From CAKKQX01 sp963734595 (GTDB lineage: Bacteria; Pseudomonadota; Gammaproteobacteria; Burkholderiales; SG8-41): a stretch of DNA of 64,000 bases. Under the pieces are notes generated by a model, which did not search any database, was not told the DNA's origin, and worked only from the letters and a program-made list of their open reading frames with translations. Location of the stretch: positions 186,001-250,000 of the forward strand of contig CAVTHV010000026.1 in assembly GCA_963734595.1 (NCBI GenBank), written 5' to 3'. Positions 1-9,592 of this stretch are shown one piece after another. The translations under genes and the position numbers were made by a program. Each line of letters starts with the position of its first letter. The stretch's first letter is position 1.

Positions 1-658
1 GACGTTCAGCATCTGGTACGCGTTCTGGGAGAATTTCGTGCTGCCGCTGTCGCATGACGAAGTGGTGCACGGCAAGGGCGCGCTGATCGGCAAGATGCCG
101 GGCGACGACTGGCAGCAGTTTGCCAACCTGCGCCTGCTGTTCGGTTACATGTGGGCGCATCCGGGCAAGAAGCTGTTGTTCATGGGCGGGGAATTCGGCC
201 AGCGGCGCGAGTGGCAGCACGAGGAAAGCCTGGAATGGCACGTGCTCCAGTATCCGGAGCACCGCGGCGTGCAACACTGGATGAGCGACCTCAACCGCCT
301 GTATCGCAACGAACCGGCATTGCACGAACTCGATTTCGCGGCCGAGGGTTTCGAGTGGATCGATTTCGACGACTGGCAGACGAGCGTCGTCAGCTTCGTG
401 CGCAAGGCCAGGCACGGCGGCGATCTGATTCTCGTGGTCTGCAATTTCACGCCGATTCCGCGTATGCAGTACACGGTGGGCGTGCCACGCGGCGGCCATT
501 GGCGCGAGCTGCTCAACAGCGATGCGGAAATCTACGGCGGCAGCGGGATGGGAAATTTCGGCGGGTTGCAGGCGGCGTCGCCGGGCGCACATGGGCGTGA
601 TCATGCGCTGCGCGTGACGTTGCCGCCATTGGCTGTCGTGTTTTTCAAGAGTCAATAA
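1..658 (+). CDS. glgB: 1,4-alpha-glucan branching enzyme GlgB, 3' part
   Basis: Only the C-terminal ~218 residues are in the window; the frame is open from base 2. GlgB forms the alpha-1,6 branches of glycogen. The segment LPLSHDEVVHGKGAL, the PGKKLLFMGGEFGQ block, the HELDF and FEWID motifs and the NFTPIPR strand match the end of the GH13 barrel and the C-terminal all-beta domain of GlgB, and the protein ends at TAA with the usual LPPLAVVFF finish. It is followed by glgC, glgX and malQ on the same strand, so it belongs to a glycogen operon. The 5' two thirds lie outside the window. No anomaly is visible in this part. Confidence 0.96.
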   Translation, partial: TFSIWYAFWENFVLPLSHDEVVHGKGALIGKMPGDDWQQFANLRLLFGYMWAHPGKKLLFMGGEFGQRREWQHEESLEWHVLQYPEHRGVQHWMSDLNRLYRNEPALHELDFAAEGFEWIDFDDWQTSVVSFVRKARHGGDLILVVCNFTPIPRMQYTVGVPRGGHWRELLNSDAEIYGGSGMGNFGGLQAASPGAHGRDHALRVTLPPLAVVFFKSQ

Positions 659-789
659 AATATATTATAAACAACGGGTTATGTTGATACTGCGGCGGCG
701 GGCAAGCGCAACGGTAGCGGCGGCAGTAGCCGGACGCGAGGCACCACTGAATGATGGCCGCGGCGGGTACTGCAGAACGGAGGTGACAG

Positions 790-2020
790 GTGAAAGCGCT
801 GAAGATTCTCGCGTTCGTGCTGGCAGGCGGGGAAGGCTCGCGGCTGCATCCGCTGACTTCCGAACGCTCCAAGCCCGCGGTGCCGTTCGGCGGACGTTAC
901 CGCATCGTCGATTTCGTGCTGAGCAGCCTGGTGAATTCGGGCATTCATTCGATCTATCTGCTGGTGCAATACAAATCGCAGTCGCTGATCGAACACGTCA
1001 GCCAGGCGTGGGCGCTCACGCCGTTCGCCCCCGAGCAGTTCATCACGGTGGTGCCGCCGCAGATGCGCGAGGGCCCCGACTGGTTCCAGGGCACGGCCGA
1101 TGCGGTCAGCCAGAACCTGAACCTGGTCGAGCGCCATGCGCCGGATCTGGTGGCGGTGTTCGGCGCCGACCACGTTTATCGCATGGACGTGCGGCAGATG
1201 ATCGATTTTCATCTGCAGCGCGGCGCCGAACTCACGATTTCGGCCAGGCAGGTGCCGCTGGCGGAGGCCTCCGGTTTCGGTGTGATCGCCGCAGATCGCG
1301 ACGGCCGCGTCCTGAATTTCGAGGAGAAGCCGGCGCGACCGGCGCCGATGCCGGCCAATCCGGACCGCGCCTACTGTTCGATGGGAAATTATCTGTTCAA
1401 CACCGATCTGCTGATCGACGCGGTAAGCCGTGCACGGGATGAAGGCAAACACGATTTCGGCAGGCACATCATTCCGGAGCTGATCCGCAGCCGGCGGGTG
1501 TTCGCCTACGACTTCACGACCAACACGGATACCGGGCGTGAAGTCGTATGAAGAACAGGGTTACTGGCGCGATGTCGGAACGATAGACAGTTACTTCGCC
1601 GCCAACATGGATATGCTTGGGCTCGAACCCCGCTTCAACATGTTCAATCCCAAATGGCCGATCGCCACCAAAGGCTATCCCGGGCCCAACCCCAAAGTCA
1701 TCGAAGGCACCATCCGCAACGTGATCCTTGGCGCGGGCACGCTGGTGAAAAGCGCGAAACTGACGAATTCAATACTGCGGCGCGAGGTCGTGCTCGAGGA
1801 CGATGTCGAAATCGAAGACTCGATCATCATGGATTACACCAAGATCAAACATGGCGCACGGCTGAAGCGTGTGATCGTCGACCGGTACAACACGATCGAG
1901 GCGGGGCAGCGCATCGGTTACGATCTCGAGGCCGACCGCCAGCAGTACCATGTGACCGACTCGGGGATCGTCATCGTGTCCAAGGGACGGCACTGCGTAG
2001 ACGACACCCACTATTATTAG
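790..2020 (+). CDS. glgC: Glucose-1-phosphate adenylyltransferase GlgC (one apparent frameshift)
   Basis: Makes ADP-glucose from glucose-1-phosphate and ATP, the committed step of glycogen synthesis. The GTG start at 790 has a GGAGG ribosome site at 779-783. The N-terminal LAGGEGSRLHPLT pyrophosphorylase loop and the YWRDVGTIDSY motif are clear, and the C-terminal left-handed beta-helix is present. The first frame stops at 1551, while the second frame carries on the family sequence from about 1530; removing one base near 1528-1531 joins them into ~409 residues, close to the family's ~420. I infer a consensus error rather than a broken gene. A second, truncated glgC copy lies at 7066. Confidence 0.93.
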
Positions 2021-2045
2021 AACCTCCCAGAAACAGAGCAATGTG

Positions 2046-4205
2046 ATGAACCAGAAGTTCACGGCGATCTGGCCGGGAAAACCCTATCCGCGGGGGGCGA
2101 CCTGGGATGGCGAGGGCGTGAATTTCGCGCTGTTTTCCAGGCACGCGGAGAAGGTCGAGCTGTGCCTGTTCGACCACAGCGGGCAGCGCGAAATCCAGCG
2201 CATCGAACTGCACGAGCGCACCGACGAAATCTGGCACTGCTACCTGCCGGAAGCGCGTCCCGGCCTGCTTTATGGCTACCGCGTCCATGGTCCGTACCGT
2301 CCCGAGGAAGGCCACCGCTTCAATCCGCACAAGCTGCTGATCGATCCCTGCGCCAGGGACATCATCGGCAAACTGACGTGGAGCGATGCCCATTACGGTT
2401 ACCGCGTCGGCAGCAGGGACGAGGACCTCTCGTTCGACCGGCGCGACAATGCGGCGGGCATGCCCAAATGCATGGTGATCGACCCGGCGTTCACCTGGGG
2501 CGACGACCGGCCGCCGCGCGTCGCCTGGCATGACACCGTGATCTACGAGCTGCACGTCAGGGGTTTCACCATGCAGCATCCGGAGATCCCGCCGCAGCTG
2601 CGCGGCACCTACGCCGGATTGGCGTCTGCGCCGGCGATCGAGCATCTCAAGCGCCTCGGCGTGACCACGGTGGAGCTGATGCCGGTGCACACCTTTCTCG
2701 ATGACCACCGCCTGGTGAAGCAGCGCCTGCACAACTACTGGGGCTACAACTCGCTCGGCTATTTCGCGCCGGACGCACGCTATTCCGCGACCGGGCTGGT
2801 CAGCGAATTCAAGACCATGGTGAAGACGCTGCATTCGGCGGGCATCGAGGTGATCCTCGACGTGGTCTACAACCACACCGCCGAAGGCGATCATCTCGGG
2901 CCGACGCTGTCGTTCCGCGGCGTCGACAACGTCAGCTATTACCGGCTCAACGCGGACAATCCGCGCCATTATGTCGATTACACCGGCTGCGGCAACACGC
3001 TCAACATGCAGCATCCGCGCGTGCTGCAGCTGATCATGGACAGCCTGCGCTACTGGGTGCTCGAGATGCACGTCGACGGCTTCCGCTTCGATCTGGCCTC
3101 GGCGCTGGCGCGCGAGCTGCACGCGGTCGACCGCCTCGGCGCCTTCTTCGACATCATCCAGCAGGATCCGGTGCTCTCGCAGGTCTGGCTGGTGGCCGAA
3201 CCCTGGGATCTCGGCGAAGGCGGCTATCAGGTCGGAAACTTCCCGGTCGGCTGGGCCGAGTGGAACGACAAGTACCGCGACACGATGCGCGCCTACTGGA
3301 AAGGCGACGGCGGGCTGATCGGCGAATTTGCGCAGCGGCTCACCGGCTCGAGCGATCTTTACGGACCCAGCGGCCGCGATCCCAACGCCAGCATCAATTT
3401 CATCACCGCCCACGACGGCTTCACGCTGCAGGATCTGGTGAGCTACGACCGCAAGCACAACGAGGCCAATCTCGAGCACAACCGCGACGGCAACGACCAC
3501 AACATCAGCTGGAACTGCGGCGTCGAAGGGCCGACCGACGATCCCGCGATCAAGGCGCTGCGCGCGCGGCAGAAGCGCAATTTCCTGGCGACGCTGCTGT
3601 TCTCCCAGGGCGTGCCGATGTTGCTCGCCGGCGACGAACTCGGCCGCACCCAGCTCGGGAACAACAATGCGTACTGCCAGGACAACCAGGTGAGCTGGGT
3701 GAACTGGGATCTCGGTCCCGATGAGCGCGTTCTGCTCGAATTCGTTGCCCGCATGGTGCGGTTGCGGCGCGACCATCCGGTTTTCCGCCGCCGGCAATTC
3801 TTCCAGGGGCGGCCGATTCGCGGCAAGGACATCAAGGACATCGTCTGGTTGAGCCCCGATGGCAAGGAAATGAGCGACGACGAATGGAACAAGTCGTTCG
3901 CCAAATGCCTCGGCGTCTATTTGTCCGGCGAGGCGCTCAACGAGCGCGACGAACGCGGCCGCGCCATTACCGATGACAATTTCCTGCTGCTGTTTAACGC
4001 GCATCACGAGGAAATCCGTTTCACGATCGCCAACCACGACTCGGAGGAAGAGTGGCAGGTCCTGCTCGATACCCACTTCGAAGACGGCCTGCCGGCTGAA
4101 CGGCATGTGCGTCCCGGCGCGGTGTATCCGTTGCAGGGGCGGTCGATGGCCATGCTCGTCTCGCCCAAACACAAGCCATCCCACGCGGGAGAACACAGGC
4201 CGTGA
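2046..4205 (+). CDS. glgX: Glycogen debranching enzyme GlgX
   Basis: A ~719-residue GH13 protein that hydrolyses alpha-1,6 branches of limit dextrins. An N-terminal CBM48 domain (about residues 10-100) precedes the TIM barrel. The catalytic region shows DVVYNHTAEGDHLGP, DGFRFDLAS with the nucleophile Asp (near residue 350), VAEPWDLGEGGYQ with the acid/base Glu, and TAHDGFTLQD. The LxGDELGRTQLGNNNAYCQDN segment is typical of GlgX/isoamylase. The start is ATG 2046; GTG 2043 is directly upstream in frame. The stop overlaps the malQ start by 4 nt (GTGA), so the two genes are probably translationally coupled. Intact throughout. Confidence 0.96.
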   Translation: MNQKFTAIWPGKPYPRGATWDGEGVNFALFSRHAEKVELCLFDHSGQREIQRIELHERTDEIWHCYLPEARPGLLYGYRVHGPYRPEEGHRFNPHKLLIDPCARDIIGKLTWSDAHYGYRVGSRDEDLSFDRRDNAAGMPKCMVIDPAFTWGDDRPPRVAWHDTVIYELHVRGFTMQHPEIPPQLRGTYAGLASAPAIEHLKRLGVTTVELMPVHTFLDDHRLVKQRLHNYWGYNSLGYFAPDARYSATGLVSEFKTMVKTLHSAGIEVILDVVYNHTAEGDHLGPTLSFRGVDNVSYYRLNADNPRHYVDYTGCGNTLNMQHPRVLQLIMDSLRYWVLEMHVDGFRFDLASALARELHAVDRLGAFFDIIQQDPVLSQVWLVAEPWDLGEGGYQVGNFPVGWAEWNDKYRDTMRAYWKGDGGLIGEFAQRLTGSSDLYGPSGRDPNASINFITAHDGFTLQDLVSYDRKHNEANLEHNRDGNDHNISWNCGVEGPTDDPAIKALRARQKRNFLATLLFSQGVPMLLAGDELGRTQLGNNNAYCQDNQVSWVNWDLGPDERVLLEFVARMVRLRRDHPVFRRRQFFQGRPIRGKDIKDIVWLSPDGKEMSDDEWNKSFAKCLGVYLSGEALNERDERGRAITDDNFLLLFNAHHEEIRFTIANHDSEEEWQVLLDTHFEDGLPAERHVRPGAVYPLQGRSMAMLVSPKHKPSHAGEHRP

Positions 4206-6440
4206 CCGGCGAGACGGCGCTCGAACGACTTTGCGCATGGTGCGGAATCGCCCCGGATTATTACGATATCTGGGGGCAGCGCCGGCACGTTTCGCCCGAC
4301 ACGCAGCGCGCTTTGCTGGCGGCCATGGGCATCGCGGCCGGCACCGAGACCGAGGCGGAGCACGCGCTCGGAGAATTGCAGGCACGCGAGTGGCGGCGCC
4401 TGCTGCCGCCGGTGACGGTGACGCGGCGCGATGGCGGCGCGGTTGAAATTCCCGTCACCGTGCCGGCCGCCGCACGGCAGCGCCGCTTCGATTGGGTGCT
4501 GACGCTTGAAAACGGCGACTGCGAATCCGGGACGTTGTGTCCGGCCGAACTCGCCGTGACAGCGGAAGCCGAAGCGGGCGGCGTCTCCTACGTGCGCGTC
4601 GTTTTTGCGCTGCCTCACGCACCGGACATCGGCTATCACCGGTTTGAAATGCGCAGCACGGTGGACGGGCAGGAACATGCGGCGCACATGAGCCTGATCA
4701 TGGTGCCGCTGCAATGCTACCGGCCCGCGGCGCTGGCGGAGCAGTGGGCGGGTCTGGGGTCCCGCCGTGCAGATTTATGCGTTGCGCTCGCAGCGCAACT
4801 GGGGCGCCGGCGATTTCACCGACCTCAAGACGCTGATCGACCTGGCGGCGCGCGTCGGAGCCGGCATCGTCGGCGTGAATCCCGTTCACGCGCTGTTTCC
4901 GCACAACCCTGCGCACGCGAGCCCGTACAGTCCATCGAGCCGGCTTTTTCTCAATGTTTTTTGTCTCGACGTGGAGGCCGTACCGGACTTCGCGGAATGC
5001 GATGCCGCGCGCAGCAGGGTCGCCGATCCGGAATTCCAGGCGCGGCTGCGCGCATTGCGTGCCACCGAATGGGTCGAGTACCGGGAAGTCGGGGAGATCA
5101 AGCTCGGGGTGCTGGAACAGTTATATCTGAATTTTCGCGAGCGTCACCTGGCCGTGGGCGATCAGCACGCCCACGCGTTTCGCGCATTCCAGGCGGAGGG
5201 CGGCGCGGCGCTGCGCAGGCAGGCGCTGTTCGAGGCGCTGCAGCGGCACTTCCACGGCAACGACCCGTCGATATGGGGCTGGCCGGAATGGCCCGAGCCG
5301 TACCGCGATCCGGCGGCCGAAGCGGTCGCCCAATTTGCGGTCGAGCAGGCCGAGCAGGTGGAATTTTTCGAATACCTGCAATGGCAGGCCGAACTGCAAC
5401 TGGAAGCGGCCAGCCGGCGCAGCTGGGAACATGCGCTCGGCGTGGGGCTGTACCAGGACCTCGCGCTCGGCGTGGATCGCGGCGGCGGCGAGGCGTGGGC
5501 GAACCAGGGACTGTATGCGCTCGGCGCAAGCATGGGCGCGCCGCCCGACGACTTCAATCTGCACGGGCAGGACTGGGGCCTGCCGCCGATGATCCCCGCG
5601 CAACTGGTTGACGCGGCCTATGCGCCGTTCATCGCGACGCTGCGCGCCAACATGCGCCATGCCGGCGCCTTGCGCATCGACCACGTGATGGGGTTGATGC
5701 GGCTGTTCTGGATTCCCGCCGGCGGCACGCCGGAGGCGGGCGCCTACGTGGCCTACCCGCTGGACGATTTGTTCGGGATCGTGGCATTGGAAAGCCAGCG
5801 CAATCGTTGCCTGGTCATCGGCGAGGACCTCGGCACCGTGCCCGACGCGGTGCGCGAGGCGATGGCGCGCTACGGCGCGTTGATGTATCGCCTGCTTTAT
5901 TTCGAAAAAGAGCAGGATGGCGCGATTCAGGCCGCCTGCTGCGTATCCGGCCCCGGCGCTCGTGGCCGTCAGCACGCACGACTTGCCGACGCTTGGCGGT
6001 TACTGGCAGGGCAACGACCTGGACGCGCGCAGCCCGGCTGGGCCTGTTTCCGTCGGAGGAGATGCGCGAGCAGCAGATCGCGACCCGCGCCCGGGACCGG
6101 GCGCAACTGCTGGCCGCGCTCGAGCGCGAGCAGCTGCTGCCGGCGACGGCGGGCGTCGATCCGGCCGGAAATCCGGAAATGTCGGCGGAACTCGCGCGTG
6201 CGATCCACGTCTATCTGGCGCGCACGCTGTCGCAGGTCATGATGGTGCGGCCGGAGGATGTTCAGGGACAGGTCGAGCAGGTCAACATGCCGGGTACTAC
6301 GGACCAGTATCCAAACTGGAAACGCAAGCTGCCGCTCGATCTCGAGGCAGTGGCTGGCCGATCCGCGCCTGGTTGCGCTGGCCGATGCGCTGCGTGCCGA
6401 GCGCGGCAGGACGCTGCGGCCCCTCCCGCCGTCTAAATAA
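4202..6440 (+). CDS. malQ: 4-alpha-glucanotransferase MalQ (four apparent frameshifts)
   Basis: Amylomaltase, GH77, which disproportionates maltodextrins and works with GlgX and GlgP in glycogen turnover. Four reading-frame segments tile one family protein: 4202 to ~4750, ~4752 to ~5921, ~5922 to ~6035 and ~6036 to ~6343, then a last piece to TAA 6440. Diagnostic motifs are QIYALRSQRNWGAGDFTDL, the NPVHALFPHNPAHASPYSPSSR block, RIDHVMGLMRLFWIP, GEDLGTVPD, STHDLPTLGGYW and the terminal LPLDLE. Each join needs one base removed (near 4750, 5921, 6036, 6344), giving ~745 residues, the size of the long bacterial MalQ. The uniform direction of the shifts points to consensus errors. It follows glgX with a GTGA overlap. 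Confidence 0.9.
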
Positions 6441-6988
6441 TTCAAACCGTCCCGCATCCGCAGCGTTCGGGAAGCGGGCGGTTGCGATCACGACCCGACG
6501 ATCCGTCCATTCACGGCTTCGGCAGGCCGGTTGCCCCGGCGCGTCGACCGCAAACCAGGCCGCACTGTGATTTATACGGAACTGGATGGATTCCCGGATG
6601 TCATTCAATAGAGTCACGCCCGCGTCGCTGGCGACGACATGCTGCAAACAATGGCGCTTCGCATCCCGCACCGCGTTGCATGAGGGGAGCGCGGGACATG
6701 CGCAAGCGGCGGTTATTTTCTCTTGATTTTAATGGAGTTTATCGAGCGCCAAGACTTCTTGACGTTTCTTTACAAAGTTTTCATTGCGTTGCGTCACGGA
6801 ATTGGTATCGGAGAATCTGCGTGCAGTCGACATCAGTCGCGGTGCCGCAAGTGAAATGCTGGTGCAACACGTTTTCAGTAAGCTGATTTGATCGCTGTGT
6901 TGCTGCTCCTGTGGCGGTTGGCCGCGAGACCGTCTCCACAGGCGGCGCGGGACAGGCCAAGCCGGCGGTCCGTGCCCGGGCAAGAACG
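6441..6988. other. Intergenic stretch without recognisable gene
   Basis: About 550 bases between malQ and the FNR-like promoter. The open frames here (for example 6482-6886 on the plus strand) have no ribosome site, no recognisable motif and atypical composition. I see no tRNA, repeat or strong hairpin. It may be residue of whatever rearrangement damaged the next glycogen cluster. Confidence 0.5.
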
Positions 6989-7030
6989 TTGACATAAATC
7001 AAACCGGGGCCTCAAGAACATATTGATAAT
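6989..7030 (+). promoter_or_regulatory. FNR/ANR-type class II promoter upstream of the second glgC
   Basis: The 14-mer TTGACATAAATCAA at 6989-7002 differs from the FNR consensus TTGAT-N4-ATCAA at one position. A GATAAT -10 element lies at 7025-7030. With a start near 7037 the box is centred at about -41.5, the classical activating position. A GGAG ribosome site and ATG 7066 follow. This is a sequence match; regulation by oxygen is inferred. Confidence 0.6.
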
Positions 7031-7065
7031 GTTTTTGAGGGCTCGCAAAAAAGGAGTGCAAACCG

Positions 7066-8193
7066 ATGGAGGTTCTTGCGCTGATCCTGGCAGGCGGGGA
7101 AGGCAGCCGTCTTTTCCCGTTGACAGCCGAGCACGCGAAGCCGGCGCTGCCTTTTGCGAACGGTTACCGGATCATCGATTTTGTGCTCAGCAATCTGGTC
7201 AATTCGGGAGTGTCCTCGATCTATGTGCTGGCGCAATACAAGCCCCATTCGCTGATCGATCACCTTACCGCCAACTGGGCGCCGCACTTCGACGGTAAAG
7301 ACCACCTGCTGACGGTGATCCTTCCGGAAACGGACCGATCCTTCAAGGGCACCGCCGACGCCGTATACCAGAATCTCCATCTGATCGATCGTCACAAACC
7401 GGATCTGGTGGCGGTTTTCGCCGCCGATCATGTCTACCGCATGGATGTCGGCCAGATGGTCGGCTTTCACCGGGGATGCAACGCCGATATCAGCGTCGCA
7501 GCAGTTCCGGTACCGATCGAAAAGGCCTCTGCCTTCGGCGTCATCGTCACCGGCCATGACGGCAGAATCCGTGAATTTCAGGAAAAGCCGGAACGGCCGG
7601 CGCCAGTCGCGGCCGACCCGACCCGCGCATTTGCCTCCATGGGCAACTATTTGTTCGATCCCGGCGTTCTCGCGGAACTGCTCGCAGAGGCAGGCCGCAA
7701 CGGCGGCAGCGACTTTGGCCGGCATGTCCTGCCCCGCGTGCCGGGCCGGTACCGCACGTTCGCCTATGATTTCTCGAGCAATCTGCTGCCCGGCGTCGCG
7801 CCTCACGAAGAACGCGGCTACTGGCGCGATGTAGGCACGGTCGAAGCGTTTGCCGCCGCGCAGAACGATATCCTGGGCTCGCGGCCGCGCTTCAACCTTC
7901 ACAATCAGGAGTGGCCTCTGCTCGCCGGATACCAGGCCCGGACCGTAAAGGACGGCAACAACGGGATCCGCAAAAAAATACAGGTCAAACCGGCTCAGCG
8001 GCAGCCGCCGGGAATTCGACATCAGGACGCCGGACGGAACGAAGGTTCGCGCTATACGGGAAAATGCCGCCAGATAGCGCATAGACACGCAGAGCTCTGC
8101 AGGGGGCCACGGCTGCATTTGCGGAACGGCTTCGTGGCAGGACGCCGCGTAAATCAGTGCGACTTGTTGTTCAAGCGTCACCGATCTCAATGA
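7066..8193 (+). pseudogene. Second GlgC, C-terminally truncated
   Basis: The first ~290 codons are a clear ADP-glucose pyrophosphorylase: LILAGGEGSRLFPLT, FAADHVYRMDVGQM, a sugar-binding FQEKPERPAP motif and GYWRDVGTVEAF. GlgC similarity ends near 7945, just after FNLHNQEWPLLAGYQ. The remaining ~80 codons to the stop at 8193 do not resemble the beta-helix allosteric domain and look like foreign or out-of-frame sequence. The catalytic domain is therefore present but the regulatory and oligomerisation domain is lost. It is led by a good ribosome site (AAGGAG) and an FNR-like promoter. The break may be a real deletion or a chimeric join in the assembly; I cannot tell which from sequence alone. 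Confidence 0.75.
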
Positions 8194-8559
8194 CACAGAC
8201 TATGCTATCAGCCGGACGCGGCTGTCGCATCGGGGCGGCACGAATGTCGACGAATTCACGCGCGAACCGCGCATCGCGTATTTTTCGATGGAGATTGCGC
8301 TTGCCAACGACATTCCCACGTACAGCGGCGGTCTCGGCATTCTCGCCGGGGATACCATGCGCTCGGCAGCGGATCTCGCGCTGCCGTTCGTCGCCGTGAG
8401 TCTGTAAGCCGGGCCGGAAATTTCAGACAGGAAATCGACGCGGCTGGCCGCCAGATCGAGCATCCCGCCGAGTGGGATCCGGGCAAGTCGGCGATACCGC
8501 TGGAAGCCAAGATCGTCGTGAACATCGAAGCCCGCGACGTCTGGGTCGGCGGCTGCTAG
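8192..8559 (+). pseudogene. glgP: Alpha-glucan (glycogen) phosphorylase 5' remnant
   Basis: Translation in frame from about 8192 gives EPRIAYFSMEIALANDIPTY (8264 on), then the SGGLGILAGDTMRSAADL block, the N-terminal signature of alpha-glucan phosphorylases. A stop at 8405 follows a one-base loss: the next frame continues as VSRAGNFRQEIDAAGRQIEH and PAEWDPG, again family-like, up to TAG 8557-8559. Only ~125 of some 700-850 residues are left and no convincing start codon is seen. It sits directly behind the truncated glgC copy, so the pair looks like the wreck of a second glycogen cluster. This is the only frameshift in the window that needs a missing base. Confidence 0.75.
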
Positions 8560-8612
8560 CGGATAACCGGCAGATCATTATTGGTCAATGGCGGCCTTTT
8601 TGTCTGGTTTGT

Positions 8613-8626
8613 TTGATTTATCTCAA
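8613..8626 (+). promoter_or_regulatory. FNR-like box upstream of the DUF2934 gene
   Basis: TTGATTTATCTCAA matches TTGAT-N4-ATCAA at nine of ten specified positions. A TACATT hexamer at 8648-8653 would place the box close to -41.5. The downstream gene starts at 8691. It is a weaker match than the site at 6989, so it is tentative. Confidence 0.4.
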
Positions 8627-8690
8627 TATGCGGCCAGTACAGCCGGATACATTTGAATCTGTGGGTACTCCGCTGAAAAGGAGGTATTCC

Positions 8691-8963
8691 ATGAGCAATC
8701 CTCAGACTCATTCCGCCAAAAAATCCGGGACTGCAAGCCGGGCGAAGGCCGGCGCGGCAAAACGTGCGGTCAGCAGCACAGCAAAGCAGCAAAGCGCCGT
8801 ATCAATCAGTCCGCCTGCCGCAATCACGGCTGAAGAACGCCATCGCCGGATCGCCGAAGCCGCTTATTACCGCGCCCTGCGCAGGGGTTTCCATGGCGGC
8901 TCCGACCTCGAAGACTGGCTTGAATCGGAAGCCGAAATCGACAGATTGGTATTGCGCAGCTGA
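8691..8963 (+). CDS. Small DUF2934-type protein
   Basis: A 90-residue protein. The N-terminal half is a low-complexity, basic, Ala/Ser/Lys-rich tail. The C-terminal half (residues ~45-88) reads RHRRIAEAAYYRALRRGF then SDLEDWLESEAEID, the DUF2934 pattern of a short helix, a Gly-rich turn and a DWLxAExE helix. Function unknown; such proteins often sit near stress genes. The start is ATG 8691 behind a very strong AAGGAGG site at 8678-8684. It lies between an FNR-like box and an Hsp20 gene, which suggests a stress or low-oxygen role, but this is inference from position. Confidence 0.8.
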   Translation: MSNPQTHSAKKSGTASRAKAGAAKRAVSSTAKQQSAVSISPPAAITAEERHRRIAEAAYYRALRRGFHGGSDLEDWLESEAEIDRLVLRS

Positions 8964-8964
8964 C

Positions 8965-8980
8965 GCAAGCCGATGCTTGC
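8965..8980. terminator. Hairpin after the DUF2934 gene
   Basis: A perfect 6-bp inverted repeat, GCAAGC-CGAT-GCTTGC, starts 2 nt after the stop codon. There is no T-tract, so it could be a weak or factor-assisted terminator or an mRNA-end stabiliser. Confidence 0.35.
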
Positions 8981-9052
8981 CGATCGCTGCGCATGACGTG
9001 GAAACAACATGAAATATGCTATGTAGTAGATTGTTTTTAAAGGAGTATTAAC

Positions 9053-9493
9053 ATGGCAAACCTTACCCGTTACGATCCTTTCAGAGACCTCACCCGATTC
9101 GAACCGTTTCGCAATTTCGACGACATGTTCAAGGGATTCATGGTGCGGCCGGTTCTGAGCGAGATGGAGCCGGAAATCAAAATGGACGTGTCGGAGGACG
9201 ACAAGGCCTATACCGTGCGCGCCGAAATCCCGGGCGTCAAAAAGGATGACATCAAGGTGGCGGTGGAAGGCAACCAGGTTTCCATCAGCGCCGAGGTGAA
9301 AAAGGAAAAAGAAGAGAAGGAAGGCAAGAAGGTGATCCGCAGCGAGCGCTATTACGGCAAGGTCTACCGCAGCTTCAGCCTCGCCCAGGACGTGGATCAG
9401 AATGCAACCAAGGCCAAGTACAGCGACGGCGTGCTGGAACTGACGCTGCCCAAGAAACCGGGTACCGCGGGCAAGGAAATCACTGTTTCCTGA
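9053..9493 (+). CDS. Hsp20/alpha-crystallin small heat shock protein
   Basis: A 146-residue ATP-independent holdase chaperone of the cytoplasm. The short N-terminal arm (residues 1-45, rich in Phe and Arg: YDPFRDL, FEPFRNF) is followed by the alpha-crystallin domain (about 48-140) with VRAEIPGVKKDDIKVAVEGN, the charged KKEKEEKEGKK loop, RSERYYGKVYRSFSL and the terminal GVLELTLPKKP motif. ATG 9053 has an AAGGAG site 8 nt upstream. No sigma-32-like promoter is visible upstream, so control by another system, perhaps together with the neighbouring DUF2934 gene, is possible. Confidence 0.95.
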   Translation: MANLTRYDPFRDLTRFEPFRNFDDMFKGFMVRPVLSEMEPEIKMDVSEDDKAYTVRAEIPGVKKDDIKVAVEGNQVSISAEVKKEKEEKEGKKVIRSERYYGKVYRSFSLAQDVDQNATKAKYSDGVLELTLPKKPGTAGKEITVS

Positions 9494-9507
9494 GTGGCGG
9501 ACGGCGG

Positions 9508-9525
9508 CGCCTGCCATGGCAGGCG
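9508..9525. terminator. Palindrome between hsp20 and the HPF-like gene
   Basis: CGCCTGCCATGGCAGGCG is an 18-nt perfect palindrome 15 nt after the hsp20 stop. It lacks a T-tract. It could end or protect the hsp20 mRNA, or be a protein-binding site. Confidence 0.35.
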
Positions 9526-9592
9526 GGCGTCGCATCTGCTCTGGCTGGTCCCCATCAAGGTGTCCCTTATTGCCGTTTCAGGAGGTCAGGCC

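Noticed and set aside
1971..4385. Long minus-strand open frame (804 codons) across glgX
   Set aside because: It is the antisense shadow of a fully conserved glgX in GC-rich DNA; its translation is rich in Arg, Val and His and has no motif.
6482..6886. Open frame of 134 codons in the gap after malQ
   Set aside because: No ribosome site, no motif, atypical composition.
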